This document shows, in pieces, positions 1 through 6,529 of a DNA stretch of 28,493 bases (the first letter of the stretch is position 1; every line of letters begins with the position of its first letter). The DNA lies in NCBI GenBank assembly GCA_947385185.1, contig CANDJX010000004.1:1-28493 (forward strand), written 5' to 3'. The notes beneath the pieces were generated by a model. That model worked only from the letters and a program-made list of their open reading frames with translations, made no database searches and was not told the origin of the DNA. The DNA comes from an uncultured Clostridia bacterium. Its GTDB lineage: Bacteria; Bacillota; Clostridia; Christensenellales; Pumilibacteraceae. Both the position numbers and the translations under genes were made by a program.

Positions 1-24
1 GGCTTCTATTACGATCATAGATAT

Positions 25-735
25 TTACACCCCCCCCCGGCCGCGGAAATTCGCAAGATCGTCGAGGAACGCCTTACGTTTCGGGCGCGAGATCTGAAGT
101 TCTTCGCCCGCGATCACGACCATGTTCCCGCGTATGCCCTGTACTGCGCGCAAATTAACGAGATAACAATGATTGCAACGCGAAAAATCGTACTGCGCAA
201 GTTTGTTTTCGGTTTCCGTCAGAGATCCGCGCGCCTCGTACTTCCCGTCGTCGGTATGGTATACGAGCCGATGATTTATGACTTCGATATATCTTATACG
301 CGAGGTTTCGAGACGCATTATGCCGTTCTCCTGCGGAATGCTTAAAAACGCCTCCGCCGATCTCCCGAGCTTTTTTATCGCCTTTTTGAGTTTGAGCGCG
401 AAAGTAAAATAGCCGACGGGCTTGACCATATAATCGAGCGCCTCGACTTCGTATCCTCTTATCGCGTACTGCTGCATATTCGTCATGAACATGATTATAA
501 CGGCGGAATCGAGCTCGCGCAATTTTTTCGCCGTATCCAGACCGTTCAGATCAGGCATTTCTATATCCATGAAAACTATATCGTAGATCGGTTTGTATCT
601 GTCGAGAAGCGCAAGCCCGTCGCGAAAAACGGTCACATTGAACGTCTGCCCCGTTTCTTTCCCGAAATCGCGGATATAACGCTCTGTCTGCTCGATCTGC
701 TTCTCGTCGTCTTCCACCACGGCTATGCTCACCAT
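25..735 (-). CDS. LytTR-family response regulator
   Basis: 236 residues. Residues 1-120 form a CheY-like receiver: acidic E8-D9-D10, phospho-acceptor D57 in FMDIEMPDLNG, T85 and K105 in MVKP. Residues about 135-236 form a LytTR DNA-binding domain (IRYIEVINHRLVYHT, then FSRCNHCYLVNL and ISRPKRKAF). The family (AgrA, VirR, LytR) is phosphorylated by a membrane histidine kinase and binds paired direct repeats upstream of promoters. No kinase is in the window; one may follow beyond the left edge. ATG at 733-735 sits behind an AAGGTGG ribosome-binding site. The last codons run through nine consecutive C, giving a GRGGV tail. Family assignment is firm; the signal and the regulon are unknown. Confidence 0.93.
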   Translation of the reverse strand: MVSIAVVEDDEKQIEQTERYIRDFGKETGQTFNVTVFRDGLALLDRYKPIYDIVFMDIEMPDLNGLDTAKKLRELDSAVIIMFMTNMQQYAIRGYEVEALDYMVKPVGYFTFALKLKKAIKKLGRSAEAFLSIPQENGIMRLETSRIRYIEVINHRLVYHTDDGKYEARGSLTETENKLAQYDFSRCNHCYLVNLRAVQGIRGNMVVIAGEELQISRPKRKAFLDDLANFRGRGGV

Positions 736-782
736 ATTCCACCTTCCGAATGATTATTTCATTTCCTTTTCCTTTGCCGTAT

Positions 783-812
783 ATTATAACTTACCGATCG
801 CCGCAAAATCAA
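783..812 (-). promoter_or_regulatory. Candidate proximal promoter of the LytTR regulator
   Basis: Reading the minus strand, TTGATT (807-812) and TATAAT (783-788) are 18 bp apart. The -10 lies at the end of the small upstream ORF, about 50 bp before the regulator start. The -35 is imperfect, so activation from the 21-bp-period repeats just upstream would make sense. This is inferred from consensus only. Confidence 0.4.
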
Positions 813-867
813 TACTGTCGGCGTAACCTGTAACAAACGTAGCGTAACCTGTAGTTACGTCACTCAT
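784..867 (-). CDS. Possible small ORF (27 aa) in the leader of the response regulator
   Basis: I do not recognise this peptide. ATG at 865-867 is preceded by GGGAG at 6-nt spacing and lies about 30 nt downstream of a near-consensus promoter. The reading frame runs 27 codons to TAA. The peptide contains an internal repeat (TTGYATF then VTGYADS), because the 21-bp DNA repeat equals exactly seven codons. It has no clear secretion signal and only a mildly hydrophobic middle. It could be a leader peptide, a small regulatory protein, or a chance ORF laid over DNA-binding sites. The good ribosome-binding site and promoter favour translation. The operator reading explains the repeats equally well. 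Confidence 0.35.
   Translation of the reverse strand: MSDVTTGYATFVTGYADSIDFAAIGKL
821..853 (-). promoter_or_regulatory. Direct repeat pair, candidate LytTR operator
   Basis: The plus-strand sequence GCGTAACCTGTA occurs exactly at 821-832 and again at 842-853, a 21-bp period (two helical turns). On the coding strand of the regulator each copy reads TACAGGTTACGC. LytTR proteins typically bind two 9-bp direct repeats with 12-13 bp between them, which gives this period. The pair lies just upstream of the proximal candidate promoter, the usual place for an activator site. The match to AgrA-type ACAGTTAAG is only partial, with one extra G. Confidence 0.5.
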
Positions 868-900
868 ATTACGCTCCCGAAAACGGTAAAATACGGTTGT

Positions 901-929
901 ATTATAGCATACTATGACGGTTTCGTCAA
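901..929 (-). promoter_or_regulatory. Strong sigma-A promoter upstream of the small ORF and regulator
   Basis: On the minus strand, TTGACG (924-929), a 17-bp spacer ending in TGC (extended -10), and a perfect TATAAT (901-906). Transcription would start near 894 and run through the small ORF into the response regulator. No transcript data are available; the call rests on the consensus match. Confidence 0.72.
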
Positions 930-1012
930 TACAGAACATTTTTCGCGCGTCGCGCGGTTTTTGCAAAGTACTGCGACGGTTTCCCTTTATTTCGCCGAAA
1001 ATCGACCGCGCG

Positions 1013-1954
1013 TCAGATACCGAGTTCTTTTATCACTCCGCGCAGAGTATCCGCGCCTGACATGAGCGCCGCCTTTTCCATATCCGACAACGACAACGGC
1101 ACGCGCGTTTCCACCCCGTTTACGCCGACGACCGCCGGAAGGCTCAACGCAACGTCGCCGAATATACCGCCCACCGACGACACGGGCAGCACCGCTTTTT
1201 CGTCGCGCACTACGGCTTCGCATATACGGCGCACCGACATGGCTATTCCGTAGTACGTCGCTTTTTTGCGTCTGATGATCTCGTACGCGACGTTACGCAC
1301 GCGTTCGCCGATCTCACGCATAGCATCTTCCGGGTTGCCGCGTCCGCGAAGCGAGCAGAACGTATCGATCGGAACGCCGGACACGTTCGCCGAACTCCAG
1401 GCGACGATCTCGCTGTCGCCGTGCTCGCCTATCACGTAAGCGTGCACGCTCCGACTGCTTACGCCGAGGTATGCGGACAGCTCGCTGCGAAGCCGCGCCG
1501 TATCGAGCACCGTACCCGACCCGAAAACTCGGCAGGACGGAAATCCGCCGATAGTCACCGCCGCGCGCGTAAGAATATCCACCGGGTTCGCCACGACGAG
1601 AAGGACCCCGCCGTACGAGCGCGACGACAGCTCGGGCAGGATCTGACGGAATATACCGACGTTTCTTGCGGCGAGATCGAGCCGCGTTTCGCCCTCTTTC
1701 TGATTCGCGCCCGCGGTCAGTACTATGACCGCGGAATCCACTATGTCGTCGTAAGTCCCCGCATAAATACGCGTCGCGTCGGCGAAGCACGAACCGTGCG
1801 ATATATCGAGAGCCTCGCCCTCCGCCTTTCCCTCGTCGACGTCTATCAGTGAAATTTCGGTAAACAGACTGCTTTGCATGAGCGCGAACGCCGTCGCCGA
1901 GCCCACGAAGCCGCAGCCGATTATGCCCACTTTTTTGGGATTGATTTTCTGCAT
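1013..1954 (-). CDS. ldh: L-lactate dehydrogenase
   Basis: 313 residues, the normal size of the family. It reduces pyruvate to L-lactate with NADH in the cytoplasm, regenerating NAD+ in fermentation. Visible: Rossmann motif GCGFVGSA (residues 13-20), the TAGANQKEGETR loop with Q85 and catalytic R91, NPVD (123-126), the D151-T-A-R154 pair, and the active-site H178 in IGEHGD. Q85 at the position that is Gln in lactate dehydrogenases and Arg in malate dehydrogenases supports lactate specificity. The ATG at 1952-1954 follows GGAGG with a rather long 13-nt spacing. The gene is divergent from rubrerythrin. No convincing terminator is seen downstream. Confidence 0.93.
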   Translation of the reverse strand: MQKINPKKVGIIGCGFVGSATAFALMQSSLFTEISLIDVDEGKAEGEALDISHGSCFADATRIYAGTYDDIVDSAVIVLTAGANQKEGETRLDLAARNVGIFRQILPELSSRSYGGVLLVVANPVDILTRAAVTIGGFPSCRVFGSGTVLDTARLRSELSAYLGVSSRSVHAYVIGEHGDSEIVAWSSANVSGVPIDTFCSLRGRGNPEDAMREIGERVRNVAYEIIRRKKATYYGIAMSVRRICEAVVRDEKAVLPVSSVGGIFGDVALSLPAVVGVNGVETRVPLSLSDMEKAALMSGADTLRGVIKELGI

Positions 1955-2003
1955 TTTATTTTCATTGCCTCCGTTTAAGTATTATGTTCGAAACCTACGG
2001 CGT

Positions 2004-2029
2004 TTACGCATAATCGGAAAAATGCGTAA
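2004..2029. promoter_or_regulatory. Perfect dyad in the ldh/rubrerythrin control region
   Basis: TTACGCAT (2004-2011) and ATGCGTAA (2022-2029) are exact inverted copies separated by 10 bp, in the 99-bp gap between two divergent genes. It could be an operator for a dimeric regulator or a hairpin in the rubrerythrin leader. It does not match the Rex or PerR consensus. Confidence 0.45.
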
Positions 2030-2053
2030 CATACTAAGCCACGGAGGAATTTT

Positions 2054-2641
2054 ATGGAACTCATAAAAAGCAAAACTTACGAAAATCTCGCGAAAGCGTA
2101 TGCGGGCGAAACCATGGCACGCACGAGATACGTGTTCATGTCGTACGGCGCGCGTCAGGAAGGATTCACTTATATGGCGAAGCTGATCGACAACGTCGTT
2201 ACGCAGGAATTCAATCATGCGCGTATGCTGTATACTTTTATTCAGACCGCGACTAAAAACGAGATCCCGAACATCGACATCGCGTCGGGTTACCCTTTCA
2301 AACAGAAATGGAACCTTGCAGACAACCTGAAGTTCGCGGCGGAGGACGAAAAATTCGAATCGGAAAAAATCTATCCCGAATACGCGCGCACCGCCGAAGC
2401 CGAAGGTTTTCACGATATTGCGGGACTGTTCAATAATCTGTCCAAAATCGAAAACTGCCATCATATGCTTTTCACCGATCTGCACAACCAGCTGACAGGC
2501 GGAACGATGTACGCAAAAGACAAGCCGGTCAAATGGAAATGCGCGGACTGCGGATACGAAGCGACGAGCAAAGAGGCGTGGACGGAATGCCCCGTATGCC
2601 AGACCAAACAGGGCGCAATCAAAATTCTTCTCGAAGAATAA
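2054..2641 (+). CDS. Rubrerythrin
   Basis: 195 residues, typical of rubrerythrins. This non-haem diiron peroxidase reduces hydrogen peroxide in the cytoplasm of anaerobes. The ferritin-like helices carry ligands E19, E52-x2-H55, E99, E102 and E133-x2-H136. The C-terminal rubredoxin-like domain has C163-x2-C166 and C179-x2-C182 for a one-iron centre. A strong GGAGG precedes ATG at 2054, and a perfect terminator hairpin follows at 2680. The gene is monocistronic and divergent from ldh, fitting an oxygen-stress role in a fermenter. The substrate and electron donor (usually rubredoxin or an NADH:rubredoxin oxidoreductase) are inferred from the family. Confidence 0.95.
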   Translation: MELIKSKTYENLAKAYAGETMARTRYVFMSYGARQEGFTYMAKLIDNVVTQEFNHARMLYTFIQTATKNEIPNIDIASGYPFKQKWNLADNLKFAAEDEKFESEKIYPEYARTAEAEGFHDIAGLFNNLSKIENCHHMLFTDLHNQLTGGTMYAKDKPVKWKCADCGYEATSKEAWTECPVCQTKQGAIKILLEE

Positions 2642-2679
2642 AAGAATCTTAATGATAAATAAAATATTTTTAACAGTAT

Positions 2680-2724
2680 AAAATCGAGCGCAAGTTTCAA
2701 TTCAAACTTGCGCTCGATTTTTAT
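2680..2724 (+). terminator. Intrinsic terminator of rubrerythrin
   Basis: A perfect 18-bp stem (2680-2697 with 2704-2721), a 6-nt loop and a T-run follow the rubrerythrin stop by about 40 nt. The A-run on the other side could make it bidirectional. Confidence 0.9.
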
Positions 2725-2744
2725 AATATATATTTTTAATTGGG

Positions 2745-2940
2745 TTTTTATTTTATAGTGTACGCCTATGCGAGATACGACGCAATATCAAGCTGTAAGT
2801 TTATATTTTTTACGCTTTTTCGTGCGCAAGCTATGATGAGTGATTTGCGCGGCTCAGAAGCAAGCGAGAGCAGGAACGCGAGGATAACCCGAGGGATTGT
2901 ATTCTTCCAAGTTGCAAGAACGGGTAGACACGTTTAAGAT
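2745..2940. repeat. Structured intergenic repeat, copy A
   Basis: Starts with a T-rich block ending in TTTTATAGTGTA, then a middle part ending in TACGCTTTTTCGTG, then a core at 2831-2936 containing GATTTGCGCGGCT, AGAAGCAAGCGAGAGCAGGAA and CGAGGGATTGTA. The T-rich block and the start of the core recur in copy B at an exact offset of 208 bp. The core recurs in copy C at an offset of exactly 745 bp. It lacks the closing arm present in copy B, so it may be truncated. Confidence 0.7.
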
Positions 2941-2950
2941 ATTTAATGAG

Positions 2951-3183
2951 TTTTTTTATTTTATAGTGTAAACTCCGCGCGAGGTGCGATACAATATTGA
3001 GCTTAAGCTCGTGTATTTTACGCTTTTTCGTGTATAAGCGACGATGAGCGATTTGCGCGGCTTAGAAGCAAGCGAGAGCAGGAAGTCCGAGTTTTGTCCG
3101 AAGGGCGCGTACATATACGTACGTAACCGAGGACAAAACGACGGCTGACGAACTATCGCGCCGCTTATAAGCCGCGCAACAAG
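2951..3183. repeat. Structured intergenic repeat, copy B (complete-looking)
   Basis: Direct copy of A at +208 bp through the AGAAGCAAGCGAGAGCAGGAA block, then diverging. Its core is bounded by perfect 12-bp inverted arms, TTGCGCGGCTTA (3053-3064) and TAAGCCGCGCAA (3168-3179). Inside is another exact inverted pair, GTTTTGTCC (3091-3099) with GGACAAAAC (3131-3139). A 12-bp palindrome GAGCTTAAGCTC lies at 2999-3010 in the leader part. The nested stems suggest either a folded RNA or a non-autonomous mobile element. Confidence 0.65.
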
Positions 3184-3350
3184 TCGGGGACACTTTCGGG
3201 TGCCCTCCCCGAACCCCCTTTGGCGACTTCCCTCTGCAGGGAAGCGAATAAAGTCAGCACGTGTAGTGTATTCTCCTCGTTGTTGCCGTAATGTTACACT
3301 TCTATCCTTTGTTGCTTATCTTTATTCCATATTTATTAAAGCTATGTTAA

Positions 3351-3409
3351 GTAAAATCAAGTTTATTTCTTGTCATCGTTATGTAAAATCAAGTTTTCTT
3401 CTTGTCATC
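3351..3409. repeat. Tandem 32-bp repeat
   Basis: GTAAAATCAAGTTT followed by a TTCTTGTCATC block occurs at 3351-3377 and again at 3383-3409 with a few differences. The second unit runs into the left arm of the adjacent palindromic element, so duplication of an element end is the likely origin. Confidence 0.65.
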
Positions 3410-3511
3410 TCGACCGGAGCGTATGCGAAGCGGAGAGATCTTTATGTTTTTTAGGACTTTATTTATAGAAGATTTCTCCGCGCGCGGCTTCGCCGCTTGG
3501 TCGAAATGACA
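3403..3511. mobile_element. Palindromic MITE-like intergenic element
   Basis: The left arm starts TGTCATCTCGACC (3403) and ends GAGAGATCTT. The right arm starts AAGATTTCTCCG and ends GGTCGAAATGACA (3511). The arms are imperfect reverse complements over about 40 bp with a short T-rich centre and no coding capacity. Elements of the TGTCAT...ATGACA type are common between genes in many bacteria. A partial extra arm, TTGATCGAAATGACAG, lies at 3534-3549. Mobility is inferred from form only. Confidence 0.6.
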
Positions 3512-3572
3512 TGAGTGGTACGATTTCACGCACTTGATCGAAATGACAGAGAAAGAAACTGAAAATTTTTAC

Positions 3573-3872
3573 AAACTATGATGAATAATTTGCGCGGCTC
3601 AGAGCCGAGAAAGACAAGGCACGCAAGGCGGGCGCGAGGGATTGTACTATCGAAAGTCGCAGGGACGGACAGACGCGCGTAAGACAAGGCAAACGCCTTA
3701 GAAGGCGATGGGATTGTACATTTTCGTACATGACCGAGGGTTGCCGCAACGTGAAGCATTATTTCGCGATGTATGCCCGTCCTAACAAAGCATAACCGAA
3801 GCGCGCGTCCGCAGCGCAACGCTGTATTTCGACGGCTATAAACCGCGCAAAATTTGCGCGGCTTATAAGCCG
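3573..3872. repeat. Structured intergenic repeat, copy C, ending at metG
   Basis: Shares CTATGATGA, ATTTGCGCGGCTCAGA and CGAGGGATTGTA with copy A, all at the same 745-bp offset. It is longer than the other copies and continues with a second GGGATTGTACATTTTCGTAC...ACCGAGGG block resembling part of copy B. It closes in the near-perfect palindrome at 3833-3872, two nucleotides from the metG stop codon. Confidence 0.6.
3833..3872 (-). terminator. Large hairpin directly after metG
   Basis: About 19 bp of stem, with one bulge and one position that is a G-U pair on the minus strand, begins 2 nt after the metG stop (3875). There is no T-run after it, so a normal intrinsic terminator is not assured. 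It is also the end of repeat copy C and may serve to stop or stabilise the metG transcript. Confidence 0.4.
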
Positions 3873-3874
3873 TT

Positions 3875-5818
3875 CTATCCGATAATAGCGCCGCTGTCGA
3901 TGTCGCTCTCGGGCGAAAGCAATATGACTTTGCCGTCCTTTTCGGCGCACAGAAGCATACCCTGACTTTCTATGCCGCACATTTTGCGCGGCGGAAGGTT
4001 CGCGACAAGCACTACTTTTTTACCGACCATTTCTTCGGGGGTATAATACTTCGCGATACCCGAACATACGGTGCGGATCTCGTCGCCGACTTTGAGCGTT
4101 TCTTTGAGCAATTTATCCGACTTCGCCACGCGTTCGCAGGCAACGACCTCGGCAACGCGAAGATCGAGTTTACAGAAATCGTCTATCGTAATAGGCGGAA
4201 GCGGCTTGTTATCCACGTCCGTATTCTCTTTTTTATTTTCTTCTTTTGCTTTCTTTGCGGCGATTTCGTCCAATTCCTTAAGCTCCTTATTTACGTCCAG
4301 TCTGGGATATATCGTTTCGGCTTCGCGCGTTTCGTATTCTTCGACTTCGCCGTACTTTGTTTCGCCGAAAACTTCGGGAACGCCGAGTCCGAGCGCGACG
4401 AGCGCTTTGCCCGGTCCGTTGCGGAAGAACGGCAACAGCAACGTCGAACATACGCGGATCGTTTCGAGCAGATTGTACATCACGCGCATAAGCCGGGGCT
4501 TTTTCGACTCGTCGCGGGCAAGCACCCACGGCGCGGTTTCGTCGATATATTTGTTTGCGCGCTTAATAAGCGTGAAAATATCTTCGAGCGCTTTGTTTAC
4601 TATGAGTTTATCCATATCGCCGTCCACGATTCCGCGAAGCGCGTCGATCATTCCGGTAAGATCGCCGTCCGGGTCCGCCGCCTCGCCGTCCGCGCTCACT
4701 TTTCCGCCGAAATACTGACGGCTCATCGCAAGCGTGCGTTTGACGAGATTGCCGAAGTCGTTGACGAGATCGTAATTTATTTTTTTTACGAGAAGTTCGT
4801 TCGAGAAGTCGCCGTCCGAACCGAAAGGCATTTCGGAAAGCAGGAAATAACGGAGCGCGTCCACGCCGTAACGCCCGGCAAGGATATACGGATCGACCAC
4901 GTTGCCCGTGCTCTTTCCCATTTTCTGCCCGCCGAGCTTAATCCACCCGTGACCGAAAACTTTTTTCGGGAGCGGTACGCCGAGCGCAATCAGAATAGCC
5001 GGCCAGATTATCGAATGAAAACGCACGATCTCTTTCCCGACTACGTGCACGTCCGCCGGCCAGTATTTCTTGAAATTCGCGTCGTCGTCCTGTCCGTAAC
5101 CGAGCGCCGTTATATAATTCGACAGCGCGTCGATCCACACGTATATCACGTGCTTGTCGTCGAACGGGACGGGTATCCCCCACTTAAAAGTCGAACGCGA
5201 CACGGCAAGGTCCTGCAAGCCCTTGTCTATGAAATTATTGACCATTTCGTTGACGCGGGACTGCGGCTGAAGAAAATCCGTTTCGGTCAGAAGTTTACGC
5301 ACTTCGGGCGCGTACTTGGAAAGTCTGAAGAAATACGATTCCTCCTCCGCGTCCTCCACCGGTCTGCCGCAATCGGGGCAACAGCCGTCAACAAGCTGAC
5401 TTTCCGTCCAGAACGACTCGCACGGTCTGCAATACTTGCCCTTATATTTCGACTTGTAAATATCGCCTTTGTCGTACAGAGTTTTGAAAATCTTCTGCAC
5501 GGCTTTTTTATGATAATCGTCGGTCGTACGTATAAACTTGTCATACGAAATATCCATGAGTTTCCACAGATCTTTTATTCCGACAACGAGATCGTCGACG
5601 AATTTCTGCGGCGTTTTTCCCGCCGCCGCCGCTTTTTCTTCGACCTTCTGTCCGTGCTCGTCCGTACCCGTCAGATAGAATACGTCATAGCCCTGCATAC
5701 GCTTATAGCGCGCTATGGCGTCGGTCGCCACGGTGGAATAGGTGTGACCTATATGCAGATTGCCGCTTGCGTAATATATGGGCGTGGTTATATAAAAAGT
5801 TTTTTTATTCTTGTTCAA
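3875..5818 (-). CDS. metG: Methionyl-tRNA synthetase with C-terminal tRNA-binding domain
   Basis: Charges tRNA-Met with methionine in the cytoplasm. I place the start at TTG 5816-5818: GGAGG sits 5 nt before it and the protein then begins NKNKKTFYITTPIYYASG, as in the family. The open frame extends further upstream but overlaps the promoter. With this start it has 647 residues: HIGH at 22-25, a CPxC-type knuckle with C130/C133/C147/C150, the signature KMGKS at 299-303, the anticodon-binding helical domain, and an EMAP/Trbp111-like domain over the last ~100 residues (FCKLDLRVAEVV onward). A low-complexity Lys/Glu linker joins the last two parts. It is divergent from spmA. Confidence 0.95.
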   Translation of the reverse strand: MNKNKKTFYITTPIYYASGNLHIGHTYSTVATDAIARYKRMQGYDVFYLTGTDEHGQKVEEKAAAAGKTPQKFVDDLVVGIKDLWKLMDISYDKFIRTTDDYHKKAVQKIFKTLYDKGDIYKSKYKGKYCRPCESFWTESQLVDGCCPDCGRPVEDAEEESYFFRLSKYAPEVRKLLTETDFLQPQSRVNEMVNNFIDKGLQDLAVSRSTFKWGIPVPFDDKHVIYVWIDALSNYITALGYGQDDDANFKKYWPADVHVVGKEIVRFHSIIWPAILIALGVPLPKKVFGHGWIKLGGQKMGKSTGNVVDPYILAGRYGVDALRYFLLSEMPFGSDGDFSNELLVKKINYDLVNDFGNLVKRTLAMSRQYFGGKVSADGEAADPDGDLTGMIDALRGIVDGDMDKLIVNKALEDIFTLIKRANKYIDETAPWVLARDESKKPRLMRVMYNLLETIRVCSTLLLPFFRNGPGKALVALGLGVPEVFGETKYGEVEEYETREAETIYPRLDVNKELKELDEIAAKKAKEENKKENTDVDNKPLPPITIDDFCKLDLRVAEVVACERVAKSDKLLKETLKVGDEIRTVCSGIAKYYTPEEMVGKKVVLVANLPPRKMCGIESQGMLLCAEKDGKVILLSPESDIDSGAIIG

Positions 5819-5855
5819 AGCCGCCTCCGAAACGGTATTACGTTTTTTCCGATAT

Positions 5856-5884
5856 ATTATACAATAATATTTCACGAAATGCAA
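5856..5884 (-). promoter_or_regulatory. Sigma-A promoter of metG
   Basis: On the minus strand TTGCAT (5879-5884), a 17-bp spacer and a perfect TATAAT (5856-5861). This places the transcript start near 5849, leaving a ~30-nt leader before the TTG start. It excludes the longer open frame, whose first codon overlaps the -35 box. Confidence 0.75.
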
Positions 5885-5899
5885 ACATAATTTATTGAT

Positions 5900-6529
5900 A
5901 TGAGTACCATATGGATAATTTTTATGCTCGTATCGATTACCGTGCTGATATTTACTAATCCGTGGGCGGCGACCGTGGCGATGATAAAAGGCGCAAACGA
6001 CTCGGTCGCGCTCGCCCTCAACCTCGTCGCACTGTACGGTATATGGCTCGGACTGTTCGAGGTACTCGAAAAAACGGGCATAGCGGACAAACTCGCGAAG
6101 CTGCTCCGACCCCTCGTACGCAAACTCTTTCCCGGGGAAAGCGAAGAAGCCGAAAAATTCGTTTCGATGAACATAAGCGCGAACCTGCTCGGGCTCGGCA
6201 ACGCCGCAACGCCCATGGGCATAGGCGCGGTGGAAAGCATGAAGCCGAACGAAAAAAATCCGTCCAAGGCTTCGACGAATATGATTATGCTGACCGTGAT
6301 TTCGGCGACGAGCCTGCAGATATTTCCGTCCACCGTTATAGGTATGCGTGCCGCCGCCGGTTCCGCCAATCCCGCGGACTTTCTGTTCCCCTGCATAGTC
6401 GCAACCGTATTAAGCACCGTGTTCGGCATAATAGGCGTCAAAGTATGGGCGACGATTTCGGATAAACTTTCGGGAAAATTAGTTTTCGGAAAAAAGAAAA
6501 AACTCGAGCTTCGGGAGAGTGTAAAATGA
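5900..6529 (+). CDS. spmA: Spore maturation protein A-like membrane protein
   Basis: 209 residues, close to the SpmA size. Hydrophobic N-terminal segment (residues 3-20), then KGANDSVALALNLVALYGIWLGLFEVLEKTG and NLLGLGNAATPMGIGAVESM, the gate/nucleoside-recognition signature of the family, and further membrane segments to a basic C-terminus. In Bacillus, SpmA and SpmB are needed for spore core dehydration, acting in the mother cell membrane. The ATG at 5900 has no obvious Shine-Dalgarno sequence, which is unusual here. The stop overlaps spmB by 4 nt (ATGA). Family is clear; an actual role in sporulation is inferred, since some non-sporulating relatives keep homologues. Confidence 0.87.
   Translation: MSTIWIIFMLVSITVLIFTNPWAATVAMIKGANDSVALALNLVALYGIWLGLFEVLEKTGIADKLAKLLRPLVRKLFPGESEEAEKFVSMNISANLLGLGNAATPMGIGAVESMKPNEKNPSKASTNMIMLTVISATSLQIFPSTVIGMRAAAGSANPADFLFPCIVATVLSTVFGIIGVKVWATISDKLSGKLVFGKKKKLELRESVK

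Larger units (their letters stand above)
2642..3874. other. 1.2-kb non-coding region rich in repeats
   Basis: No credible gene on either strand. Short open frames here have no ribosome-binding site and no recognisable protein signature. The region holds the rubrerythrin terminator, two 208-bp-offset copies of a structured repeat, a short GC-rich stretch (3184-3250) with a small CTTCCCT/AGGGAAG hairpin near 3228-3245, a 32-bp tandem repeat, a MITE-like palindrome and a third copy of the structured repeat that stops at metG. Confidence 0.8.

Noticed and set aside
944..962. GC-rich hairpin CGCGC-GTC-GCGCG with TTTTT as a terminator
   Set aside because: The stem is only 5 bp and the T-run is on the plus strand, where no gene needs terminating. 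On the ldh strand it is followed by A residues.
1955..2053. Rex or PerR operator for ldh and rubrerythrin
   Set aside because: No TTGTTAA-N4-TTAACAA or TTATAAT-N-ATTATAA sequence is present; only the unrelated ACGCAT dyad is seen.
3351..3409. CRISPR-like direct repeats
   Set aside because: Only two imperfect units without true spacers, next to a palindromic element; no cas genes.
3200..3454. 84-codon plus-strand open frame in the repeat region
   Set aside because: It lies across the tandem repeat and the palindromic element, has no ribosome-binding site and shows no domain.
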